Shown in pieces: positions 1 through 5,223 of a stretch of 5,278 nucleotides of DNA. The DNA comes from an uncultured bacterium (GTDB lineage Bacteria; Planctomycetota; Planctomycetia; Pirellulales; UBA1268), in contig CALGAS010000417.1 in the NCBI GenBank assembly GCA_937959175.1, forward strand, positions 1 to 5,278. The letters are read 5' to 3'. Made by a program: the position numbers and the translations under genes. Every line of letters starts with the position of its first letter. Positions within the stretch are counted from its first letter, which is position 1. The notes beneath the pieces are model-generated. The model did no database searches. It saw only the letters and a program-made list of their open reading frames with translations, and was not told the DNA's origin.

Positions 1-9
1 ATTCAGGTC

Positions 10-49
10 AGCCCGCCAGACGGCCGAACATCGGCCAGGCCGGCGGGCT
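10..49 (-). terminator. Two-part hairpin past flhA, possible terminator
   Basis: Positions 11-17 (GCCCGCC) pair perfectly with 42-48 (GGCGGGC), with A10-T49 as one more pair. Inside lies a second perfect stem, 22-27 (GGCCGA) with 31-36 (TCGGCC), closed by a 3-base loop. The structure sits about 105-145 bases beyond the flhA stop codon in the direction of flhA transcription. That position suits a transcript end or an RNA-stabilising hairpin. There is no T-run on either side, so it is not a classical intrinsic terminator. It could equally be the leader of whatever lies beyond the window edge. Confidence 0.4.
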
Positions 50-155
50 CACTCAACTGTTTCTTGTGGCGGCCCTCCCGACCGCCTCGATCCTCCGTTG
101 CTCCTGGTTCACCATGGGTCTCTGTCTTGTCTCGGTTGCCATGCGGGTCGGCGGT

Positions 156-2327
156 TCAGGCTGCCCAGGTCTTGTCGGCGGGTTGCTCGCGGCCCTCCTG
201 CCCGCCGGTCGCTGGCTGGCTGGCAGTTGGTGCGGCTCCCACGACGGCAAACACCTCGAGCTGCGGCTCGTGGGCGACCATCTCCTCGGTGAGCACCCGC
301 AGATCGGGGAGCGGACGAGCCAACGCCTCGCGGACAGGATGCCGCAGCCCCGCCGGCACCAGCAGCACCGGCTGACCGCCGCGTTCGACGGCGACGCGGG
401 TGGCCCGACGGATCTCCGCGACAAGGCGGGCTGGCGGCCGCGGCGCGGCTGCAGCTCCTGGCCGCAGGGCGTCGAGACCCGCCGGGGCGAGCCGTACCGC
501 AGTGAGCCTGCCCTCGGGATCGCGTGCCCGGCGGCAGATCAAGCCTGCCAGCCGGCGTCGCACGATCTCGGCGAGCTGCCACGGTTCGGCCGCCTCGGCG
601 GCATGGTCGGACATGATTTCCAGCAGTTCAGAGAGCGGCCGAATCGGCACCCCCTCGCGGAGCAGGCATTGCAGCGTCCGCTGAATGCGGGCAACGGAGA
701 GCACGCCCGGCACGATCTGCTCGACGACTGCCGGCTGGCTTGCCCGCAGCGATTCGACCAGCCGGCTGACCGCATCGCGGGACAGGAGCCGGTCGGCATG
801 GCGTCGCACGCTCGCCTCCAGGCTGCGGGCCACCACCGCCGCGGGCTCGAAGGCCGCCCCGCCCTGCTGGGCGACGGCCTCAGCACGGGCCTCACTCAGC
901 CAGGCGGCGGCCCGACCGGTGAGCGGATCGACGGCCGGCTCCCCGTCGGCAAGACGTTCGCCCAGCGGTGGCAGCACCAGCTGCCGGCCGGCCGGAACCT
1001 CACCCTCGACGACGGTGTCACCGGCGATCGTGATCCGGTAGCCACGGTCGGCCAGCCGGAGATCATCGCGAAGCGACACGGCCGGCAGCACGATGCCGAG
1101 GTCGCCGGCGAGGTCTCCCCGCAGCGCGGCGACAGCTGCCGCGAGCGGGGAAGTTTCGCCGGCCACCAGATGCACGAGGCCCTCGCCAAGTTCCAAGACG
1201 ATCCGCTCATCCGCCAAGACATCGGCGGCCACGGCCGTCGCGGCAGCTGGCGATGCGGGCGACACGGCCGGCCCGATGGCCTTCGGATTCGCGGCTGAAC
1301 GACCATCCTGCTGCGGCGGTTGTTCCGGAGCGGCTCCCCGGCGGGCGGTGACGACCGCCGCCACGGCAACGGCGAGGGCCATCGCAGCCAGCGGCAGAAA
1401 CGGCAGCCCCGAGACCGAGAGGAGCCCGAGGAAGACGGCCGTGATCGCCAGCACATGGGGCCGGGAACCGAACTGGCGGCCGAGTTCGCCCGCGAGATCG
1501 ACCGACTGCGTCGACCGGGAGAGGAGCAGCCCGGTCGCCACCGAGACAAACAGCGCCGGCACGGCGCTCGCCAGGCCGTCGCCGATCGTCAACAGCGAGT
1601 AGACGCCCAGCGCCTTGTCGGCGGGCATGCCATATTCAGCCATCCCGATCGCCAGGCCACCAACGAGGTTGACGAGTGTGATCACCACGCTCGCCACCGC
1701 CTCGCCGCGGACAAACCGGCTGGCCCCGTCCATGCTCGCGAAGAAGTCGGCCTGTCGCTGAAGGTCGTGCCGCGCCTGGCGGGCCTGCTCGTGGGTGAAC
1801 GTGCCCGCCTGGACCTCGCTGTCGATCGCCATCTGCCGACCAGGCAGGCCGTCGAGCGTAAACCGGGCCGCCACCTCGCTGATACGCGTCGAGCCGGCGG
1901 TGATCACGACGAACTGAACCACCGCGATGATCGCAAACACGACGCCACCGACGACGAGGTTGTTGGCGGCCACGAAGTTGCCGAAGGCCGCCACCACCTC
2001 GCCGGCTGCCGCCCCGCCATCGAGGGCGGCCCGCGACAGGATCAGCCGGGTGGTGGAGATGTTGAGCACGAGCCGGATCAGGGTCGCCCCCAGGAGGAAA
2101 CTGGGAAAGACGCTCATTTCCAGCGGCGTGCGGGCAGCCAGCGCGCCGAGCAACGCGAGCACCGCCATCGTGAGATTGGCCGCCAGGAGCAGGTCGACCA
2201 CGACCGGCGGAACCGGCGCGAGCACGACGAGTACCGCCAGCAGGATTGCAACCGGCAGGGCGTAATCCGCGACATGGGCTGAGAGCGGCCGTCGCAGGGC
2301 GGCGACCGATCCAAATGTCTGGGCCAT
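156..2327 (-). CDS. flhA: FlhA, flagellar type III export gate protein (FHIPEP family)
   Basis: FlhA forms the nonameric inner-membrane export gate of the flagellar type III apparatus; its membrane part is tied to proton-driven export and its cytoplasmic ring receives chaperone-substrate complexes. The product is 723 aa, close to the usual ~690-720. Residues ~23-330 hold about eight hydrophobic segments. Clear family blocks are FPSFLLGATLIRLVLN (74-89), the FHIPEP loop TRISEVAARFTLDGLPGRQM (147-166), MDGASRFVRGEAV (199-211) and LTIGDGL (246-252). An Ala/Pro-rich linker (~331-370) leads to the cytoplasmic domain, with LPAVSLRDDL (414-423), RRHADRLLSRDAV (508-520) and LLREGVPIR (555-563). R148, R155, D159 and D250 match the conserved charged cluster; the usual Lys-Asp pair (Salmonella K203/D208) is R204/E209. 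I chose the ATG at 2327 because MAQTF starts a typical short N-terminus. The frame stays open upstream to 2552, but that part is Arg-rich and runs into repeat DNA. No good Shine-Dalgarno is visible. An SctV (injectisome) homologue is the main alternative; family membership is secure. Confidence 0.93.
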   Translation of the reverse strand: MAQTFGSVAALRRPLSAHVADYALPVAILLAVLVVLAPVPPVVVDLLLAANLTMAVLALLGALAARTPLEMSVFPSFLLGATLIRLVLNISTTRLILSRAALDGGAAAGEVVAAFGNFVAANNLVVGGVVFAIIAVVQFVVITAGSTRISEVAARFTLDGLPGRQMAIDSEVQAGTFTHEQARQARHDLQRQADFFASMDGASRFVRGEAVASVVITLVNLVGGLAIGMAEYGMPADKALGVYSLLTIGDGLASAVPALFVSVATGLLLSRSTQSVDLAGELGRQFGSRPHVLAITAVFLGLLSVSGLPFLPLAAMALAVAVAAVVTARRGAAPEQPPQQDGRSAANPKAIGPAVSPASPAAATAVAADVLADERIVLELGEGLVHLVAGETSPLAAAVAALRGDLAGDLGIVLPAVSLRDDLRLADRGYRITIAGDTVVEGEVPAGRQLVLPPLGERLADGEPAVDPLTGRAAAWLSEARAEAVAQQGGAAFEPAAVVARSLEASVRRHADRLLSRDAVSRLVESLRASQPAVVEQIVPGVLSVARIQRTLQCLLREGVPIRPLSELLEIMSDHAAEAAEPWQLAEIVRRRLAGLICRRARDPEGRLTAVRLAPAGLDALRPGAAAAPRPPARLVAEIRRATRVAVERGGQPVLLVPAGLRHPVREALARPLPDLRVLTEEMVAHEPQLEVFAVVGAAPTASQPATGGQEGREQPADKTWAA

Positions 2328-2412
2328 ACGATGACGAGCGGCCGGACTGACCCGGCCGAGAGGGTGTTGAAAACGTGACCGGCGGCCGGAGACGCTCCGC
2401 CGCGAGGGCGGG

Positions 2413-2441
2413 ACAGTAGCGGGCCCCCGGCCACCAGTCCA
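2413..2441 (-). promoter_or_regulatory. Weak sigma70-like promoter candidate for flhA
   Basis: Read on the minus strand, TGGACT (2441-2436) and TACTGT (2418-2413) are separated by exactly 17 bases, matching 4/6 and 3/6 of the -35 and -10 consensus. It would give a leader of about 80 bases. It lies between flhA and the hairpin with T-run at 2488-2514, where a promoter is expected if that hairpin stops transcription from upstream. Such matches are common by chance, so this is only a candidate. Confidence 0.18.
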
Positions 2442-2485
2442 GACCGCTCCAACAGCCCGCTGGCACCCCATTTCCGACACAACCC

Positions 2486-2590
2486 CCATAAAAGCCCCCC
2501 GGCGCGAGCCGGGGAGACGGCGGGCCGTTGGGCGAGACCGCCGCCGATACACGCAACGCGTTCACCACCAACACGCCCAATCCGCGTTCA
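2486..2590 (+). repeat. Direct repeat, copy A (~105 bases)
   Basis: This segment recurs at 2906-3010 at a constant offset of 420 bases. Positions 2486-2533 match copy B with one mismatch (A2515 versus G2935). Positions 2534-2560 are much less alike, roughly half identical. Positions 2561-2590 match with two mismatches (2571 and 2587). The constant register across the weak middle means the whole unit was copied and then diverged, rather than two short motifs arising separately. It begins with a GC hairpin and ends in CGTTCAC-type words. Confidence 0.85.
2488..2514 (-). terminator. GCGA-loop hairpin with short T-run (copy A)
   Basis: Positions 2497-2503 (CCCCGGC) pair with 2508-2514 (GCCGGGG) around the tetraloop GCGA. 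On the minus strand the stem is followed by C then TTTT (2493-2490). This resembles a short intrinsic terminator for leftward transcription and would shield flhA from read-through. The T-run is only four bases, and the same hairpin is duplicated at 2915-2936, so a repeat-element origin is equally likely. Confidence 0.4.
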
Positions 2591-2602
2591 CAACCACTCA
2601 AC

Positions 2603-2642
2603 CCCGGGTTTGCCAACAACCCGGGACGGCGGGCCATTGGGC
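2603..2642 (+). repeat. Hairpin plus third copy of the GACGGCGGGCC motif
   Basis: CCCGGGTT (2603-2610) pairs perfectly with AACCCGGG (2618-2625) across a 7-base loop. It is followed by the 18-base motif GACGGCGGGCCATTGGGC (2625-2642), which differs at one base from the motif after the GCGA hairpin in copy A (2516-2533) and copy B (2936-2953). The stem and loop sequences differ from the other two, so what is shared is the arrangement: a GC hairpin joined directly to a conserved 18-mer. This suggests a modular repeat with a conserved tail and variable stem. Confidence 0.7.
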
Positions 2643-2858
2643 GGGGTTCGCCTCGCGCAGGCTCGGGGTGAGCCCGTGCCGTCTCTCGGACGCTCGCTTC
2701 GCGACCAATCCGCCTCCGGCGGATCGGTGCCCGCCATGGCCTCCGCTTCGCTCGGAGAACTCCTCGCTTCGCCATCCTGGCTACGCTCGGATTTCTACGC
2801 CGGCTCGATTGGCACTGGCCCACCCCTCGCGAACCCGGATTCCGCACGTCCTCGGGTT
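2643..2858. repeat. Cluster of short hairpins and GCTTCGC words
   Basis: Perfect or near-perfect small hairpins follow one another: 2660-2664/2670-2674 (GGCTC/GAGCC), 2704-2728 (11 pairs with one A-C mismatch, loop TCC), 2741-2745/2753-2757 (CTCCG/CGGAG) and 2832-2837/2853-2858 (AACCCG/CGGGTT). The word GCTTCGC occurs at 2696, 2745 and 2766, again at 2880 in the next element, with a variant GCTACGC at 2780; three copies carry the longer CTCGCTTCGC. No gene is recognisable. It looks like a mosaic of short dispersed repeats. Confidence 0.6.
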
Positions 2859-2907
2859 GGAAAAGGGTACAGGCACCTCGCTTCGCTCGGAGCCAGTCCC
2901 CTTTTCC
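2859..2907. repeat. REP-like long imperfect hairpin
   Basis: The arm beginning GGAAAAGGG (2859-2867) pairs with the arm ending CCCCTTTTCC (2898-2907). Pairing continues inward to C2877-G2889, giving 16 pairs with three single mismatches (2868/2898, 2871/2895, 2875/2891) around a loop that contains CTTCG. Arms of the type AAAAGGGGACAGGCACC/GGAGCCAGTCCCCTTTT are familiar to me as dispersed intergenic repeats in planctomycetes and some proteobacteria, probably moved by REP-associated tyrosine transposases. That link is recall, not shown here; no transposase is in the window. The element abuts copy B of the direct repeat. Confidence 0.65.
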
Positions 2908-3010
2908 ATAAAAGCCCCCCGGCGCGAGCCGGGGGGACGGCGGGCCGTTGGGCCGCCCATCTCCCGATCACCACTCGGCGTTCACCACCAGCACGCCCAA
3001 TCCGCGATCA
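2906..3010 (+). repeat. Direct repeat, copy B (~105 bases)
   Basis: This is the partner of 2486-2590, with the same internal spacing. It carries the longer, perfect version of the hairpin and lies 65 bases before the start codon of the 142-aa gene, so it may include part of that gene's control region. Its right half contains CGATCACCAC (2965-2974), CGTTCACCAC (2979-2988) and CGATCACCAC (3005-3014). The last two correspond in register to CGTTCACCAC (2559-2568) and CGTTCACAAC (2585-2594) in copy A. Confidence 0.85.
2908..2936 (-). terminator. Perfect 9-bp GCGA-loop hairpin with short T-run (copy B)
   Basis: CCCCCCGGC (2915-2923) pairs without mismatch with GCCGGGGGG (2928-2936) across GCGA, a GNRA-type loop when read on the plus strand. 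On the minus strand the stem is followed by C and TTTT (2913-2910). It has the form of an intrinsic terminator facing left. No leftward gene ends near it, so if it works it stops stray antisense transcription coming from beneath the 142-aa gene. Confidence 0.4.
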
Positions 3011-3064
3011 CCACCGACACGCCCCATCACATCCCCGTATCATGCGTTGCGAAACTCTTCTCCC

Positions 3065-3069
3065 AGGAG
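3065..3069 (+). promoter_or_regulatory. Ribosome binding site AGGAG
   Basis: AGGAG lies six bases before the ATG at 3076. It is the only strong Shine-Dalgarno before any of the three genes and it fixes the start of the 142-aa protein, although the frame is open much further upstream. A TATCAT hexamer at 3038-3043 could be a -10 box, but no matching -35 is seen. Confidence 0.75.
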
Positions 3070-3075
3070 CCCCGC

Positions 3076-3504
3076 ATGCACTTCGAACGCTTCGGCTTGT
3101 CATTCGACTACCCCGACAACTGGTCCCTCGACACCGAAGACAGCGAGGGACGGTTCGCCACGGCCACCGTGCAGTCTCCGGACGGGGCCTTCTGGTCGGT
3201 CAGCGGTCACGCCCCCGGCGGCGACCCGGCCGCCCTCGCGGAGGCATTCGTCGCCGAGATGCGGGAGGAATACCGGGAACTCGACGTCGAGGAGGCCGCG
3301 ACCGAGGTGGCCGGCCAGCTGCTGCCGGGCTTTGACCTCAACTTCTACTGCCTCGACCTCACCAACACCGCGGAGGTGCGGACGCTCGCCACCGAAACGG
3401 CGATCTACCTGCTCATCACCCAGGCGGAAGATCGCGAGTGGGAAGAGGTGGCCCCGGTCTTCGCCGCGATCACGACGACCTTTGTGCGAGGCCTGGCGGG
3501 CTGA
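3076..3504 (+). CDS. Conserved-looking soluble protein of unknown function, 142 aa
   Basis: I do not recognise a named family with certainty. The protein is complete, strongly acidic, has no signal peptide or membrane segment, and carries one cysteine (C92), so it is probably cytoplasmic. The opening FERFGLSFDYPDNWSLD (3-19) followed by a strand-like SPDGAFWSVSGH (34-45), a helix PAALAEAFVAEMREEYREL (51-69), strands around 86-95 and 107-116, and a closing stretch EEVAPVFAAITTTFV (123-137) resembles the Mog1/PsbP/DcrB-like (DUF1795-type) fold, in which Tyr-Pro and Trp near the start and a final helix before a Ser/Thr-Phe end are typical. That fold call is tentative. The start is set by AGGAG six bases upstream and by the repeat DNA just before it. 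Codon third positions are GC-rich like the neighbours. It is flanked by long intergenic regions, so it is probably transcribed alone. Confidence 0.85.
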   Translation: MHFERFGLSFDYPDNWSLDTEDSEGRFATATVQSPDGAFWSVSGHAPGGDPAALAEAFVAEMREEYRELDVEEAATEVAGQLLPGFDLNFYCLDLTNTAEVRTLATETAIYLLITQAEDREWEEVAPVFAAITTTFVRGLAG

Positions 3505-3817
3505 ACAAGGCCCCCGGGTCAGGCCCGCGATGGAGCCGTCTGCTCACCGTGGACGCCGCCCCGGCCGCCCGGCGGATCGCGGAAAGATGGCTGCCCCAGA
3601 AGTTCTGCTGATGGGGGCTGTTGTGTCGCCACACCCGAGCGACGTGCCTAAGATCCGCGACCCAGCCGGGCCGTGCTGCGGGCTCCACTTCCCGCGGCGG
3701 CCACATTGTGGTGCAGATGGCGTGCCAAACCGGCTTCCGCCGCCGAATCGGGCCAAGCGGGTCCGGTTGGTGAGTCAAGGAAGACCATGCGGCCCCGCAG
3801 CCGTCGTAGGGCTCCCA

Positions 3818-3874
3818 GATTTACAAGCCTGCAACCGGCAGGACCGTCAGGTTCGTCACCCCGGTTTGCAAATC
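3818..3874. repeat. Imperfect inverted repeat before the glycosyltransferase 3' end
   Basis: GATTT (3818-3822) and GCAACCGG (3831-3838) are complementary to AAATC (3870-3874) and CCGGTTTGC (3861-3869), with an 8-base interruption on the left arm and one bulge. Inside the left arm, CCTGC (3828-3832) can instead pair with GCAGG (3838-3842). The element lies 18-74 bases past the glycosyltransferase stop and may form the 3' end structure of that transcript. Confidence 0.4.
3821..3836 (+). repeat. Degenerate copy of the TTACAGCCTGC repeat
   Basis: TTACAAGCCTGCAACC resembles the perfect tandem units at 3874-3907 (TTACAGCCTGCCAGC) with one inserted A and a changed end. It lies about 50 bases from them in the same orientation, which suggests an older member of the same short repeat family. 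Confidence 0.4.
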
Positions 3875-3907
3875 TTACAGCCTGCCAGCACTTACAGCCT
3901 GCCAGCG
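3874..3907 (+). repeat. 17-base perfect-but-one tandem duplication over a stop codon
   Basis: CTTACAGCCTGCCAGCA (3874-3890) is followed immediately by CTTACAGCCTGCCAGCG (3891-3907); only the last base differs. The glycosyltransferase stop (TAA on the minus strand, 3894-3892) is inside the right-hand unit, and its last residues AGRL are encoded there too. The left unit carries a second copy of the stop-codon region, in a different frame and downstream of the gene. Confidence 0.85.
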
Positions 3908-5220
3908 CGACCGCGGGCGAATGCGGCAGCCTGCTCGTAGATCTCTTCGTGCCCGGCCGCCATCGCCCCGGCGGTGTGCCGACTGCGGGCGAGGGCGTGG
4001 CCGTGGCGGCCGCAGGCGGCGGCCCGGGCTGCATCATCGGCAAGCGTCGCGATGGCCCGGGCCAGGTCGGCCGGGTCACCCGGCTCGTGCAGGAGGCCGG
4101 CCCGCTGGTCGTCGAGCAGTTCCGGGAAGGTGCCGTGATCGCTGGCCACGACCGGGACGCCCGCGGCTAGGGCCTCGATCACCGGCAAGCCCTTGGCCTC
4201 GGGGTGGGTCGTCGGCATGGCGAACAGATCGACTTCTTCAAGCAGGGCAAGCTTGCCAGGTCGGTCGACTTGGCCTCGCCAGTCGAAGCGGTCGGCCAGG
4301 CCGAGTTCCTCGGCGACCGCCAGGCAGCCGGCCAGGTAGGTCCGCTCGGCCTCGACCGTCGCTCCGGCGGCGACGAGCCTGACGTCGCGGCGTTGATCGC
4401 GAAGCAGCCCCACCGCCCGGATCGCCCGATCGAGCCCCTTTTCCGGGCAGGCCCGGGCCAAGAAGCCGATCGTCACGCCGCCGCCGCTGGCCGCCCGCCT
4501 CGCCGCGAGGTCGGGCGGCTCGGCGGGAAAGCCCGTCAGGTCGACCCCGTGGGGCACAACGGCCAGCTTCTCCGCCGGGATCGCCATTCGGTCGGCCATG
4601 AAGTCGGCATAGAACGTGTTAAGGCCCACGAACCGATCGACATCGGCCGCCCGCTCCGTCAGCAGGCTCCAAATCCGCTCCCGGTAGGGCTCGGGCGTCT
4701 GGTCGATGAAGAGATCCTCGCCGGAGAGGCTGCAGACGATCCCGCAGCCGGCGGCCTGCCCGATCGCCCGGGCCAGACCGAGCAGGAGCACGTTGGAGAG
4801 ATGGACGACGTCGGGGCGAACCTCGGCGGCCAGCCAGCGGGCGAGCTTGAGCACCTCCTTCCGCTGGTGCCCGGCCTCGCCCTCGAGCGACGAAACCGTC
4901 AGCGGCCCCAGGTCAGCGGGCCTGGCCGAGCCGGTGCGGCCCGAGAGCCAGGCCAGCAGCCTTCGCGAGTCGAACGGCCGGTCGAGAAAGGAGGGCGTGT
5001 GCCGCAGGAGCGGGACGTGCTCCTGGAGCCAGACATTCACGCCTCCCATCACCACCCGCTCGATGGCGACGTTCTCCTCGTCGGTCGTGGTCGGCACGTA
5101 AGCAGGCACGAGGATCGCATCCCGGCCGCGTTCGCGAAGGGCCCGCACGAGCGTGTTGTCGTGGAGGCACGAGCCGCAGATCCGGCCTCCCGCCCCGGCG
5201 GTGATGTGGACGATCCGCAT
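3892..5220 (-). CDS. Family 4 glycosyltransferase (GT-B fold), 442 aa
   Basis: The product should transfer a sugar from a nucleotide-sugar donor with retention of configuration, in the cytoplasm or at the inner face of the membrane, most likely for a surface glycan, exopolysaccharide or glycolipid. The N-terminal acceptor domain (1 to ~220) starts MRIVHITAGAGGRICGSC with the glycine loop and paired C15/C18, then HDN (20-22). VVPHGVDL (221-228) marks the domain junction. The donor domain has IGFLARACPEKGLD (251-264) with R256 and K261 at the phosphate-contact positions, and EAKGLPVIEALAAGVPVVAS (341-360), the E-x7-E motif with E341 and E349. SGED (166-169) and H223 are plausible active-site elements. 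There is no signal peptide or clear membrane segment. The ATG at 5220 gives the canonical MRI(V) start; no Shine-Dalgarno is visible, and an inverted repeat sits just before it. Donor and acceptor cannot be told from sequence. The gene is convergent with the 142-aa gene and its stop lies in a tandem repeat. Confidence 0.93.
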   Translation of the reverse strand: MRIVHITAGAGGRICGSCLHDNTLVRALRERGRDAILVPAYVPTTTDEENVAIERVVMGGVNVWLQEHVPLLRHTPSFLDRPFDSRRLLAWLSGRTGSARPADLGPLTVSSLEGEAGHQRKEVLKLARWLAAEVRPDVVHLSNVLLLGLARAIGQAAGCGIVCSLSGEDLFIDQTPEPYRERIWSLLTERAADVDRFVGLNTFYADFMADRMAIPAEKLAVVPHGVDLTGFPAEPPDLAARRAASGGGVTIGFLARACPEKGLDRAIRAVGLLRDQRRDVRLVAAGATVEAERTYLAGCLAVAEELGLADRFDWRGQVDRPGKLALLEEVDLFAMPTTHPEAKGLPVIEALAAGVPVVASDHGTFPELLDDQRAGLLHEPGDPADLARAIATLADDAARAAACGRHGHALARSRHTAGAMAAGHEEIYEQAAAFARGRAGRL

Positions 5221-5223
5221 CGG

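Larger units (their letters stand above)
2328..3075. other. 748-base non-coding interval rich in palindromes and repeats
   Basis: This interval separates the divergent starts of flhA and the 142-aa gene. Open frames cross it, but their translations are Arg/Pro/Ser-rich, match no family I know, and run straight through perfect hairpins and duplicated segments, so I read it as non-coding. It holds two copies of a ~105-base direct repeat (2486-2590, 2906-3010), a third copy of its core motif (2625-2642), and at least eight short hairpins between 2497 and 2936. The part nearest flhA (2328-2485) has no strong repeat and probably carries the flhA promoter. Confidence 0.75.
3505..3891. other. 387-base gap between convergent genes
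   Basis: This interval lies between the stops of the 142-aa gene and the glycosyltransferase. Short frames on both strands (up to ~100 codons) have no start with a ribosome site and no recognisable family; I see no gene. It contains small palindromes: CAGAA-G-TTCTG (3597-3607), GCCCC/GGGGC (3593-3597/3614-3618) and CCACA-T-TGTGG (3701-3711). Right after the first stop, 3496-3504 (GCGGGCTGA) can pair with 3519-3528 with one bulge, a possible 3' hairpin, but no T-run follows. The right end holds the GCCTGC-type repeats described separately. Confidence 0.6.

Noticed and set aside
53..142. A 29-codon minus-strand frame 13 bases after the flhA stop
   Set aside because: It is short, has no ribosome site, and no known family; position alone is not enough.
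66..2282. Long plus-strand open frames (410 and 320 codons) opposite flhA
   Set aside because: They are antisense shadows of a high-GC gene: low-complexity, rich in Arg/His/Gly, with no recognisable domain, while the minus strand encodes a clear FlhA.
2461..2476. Sigma54-like site TGGCAC-N5-TTTCC on the plus strand
   Set aside because: The essential GC of the -12 element is missing (CC instead), and it points away from flhA with no gene start for about 600 bases.
2328..2552. A 75-residue N-terminal extension of flhA to an ATG at 2552
   Set aside because: The extension is Arg/Pro-rich, unlike any FlhA N-terminus, and reads through the GCGA hairpin and direct repeat; MAQTF at 2327 gives a normal-length protein.
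2486..3010. CRISPR-like array
   Set aside because: Only two long, unevenly divergent copies 420 bases apart, with no regular short repeat-spacer pattern and no cas genes.
2486..3010. Insertion sequence bounded by the two direct repeats
   Set aside because: No transposase frame lies between the copies, the repeats are direct rather than inverted at the ends, and no target-site duplication is evident.
2610..3335. Plus-strand open frames running from the palindrome cluster into the 142-aa gene region
   Set aside because: Their sequence is determined by hairpins and duplicated repeats; the AGGAG-ATG at 3076 is a far better start, and the other frame is a shadow.
3470..3778. Minus-strand 102-codon frame in the convergent gap
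   Set aside because: No ribosome site, no recognisable motif, and it overlaps the end of the 142-aa gene on the opposite strand.
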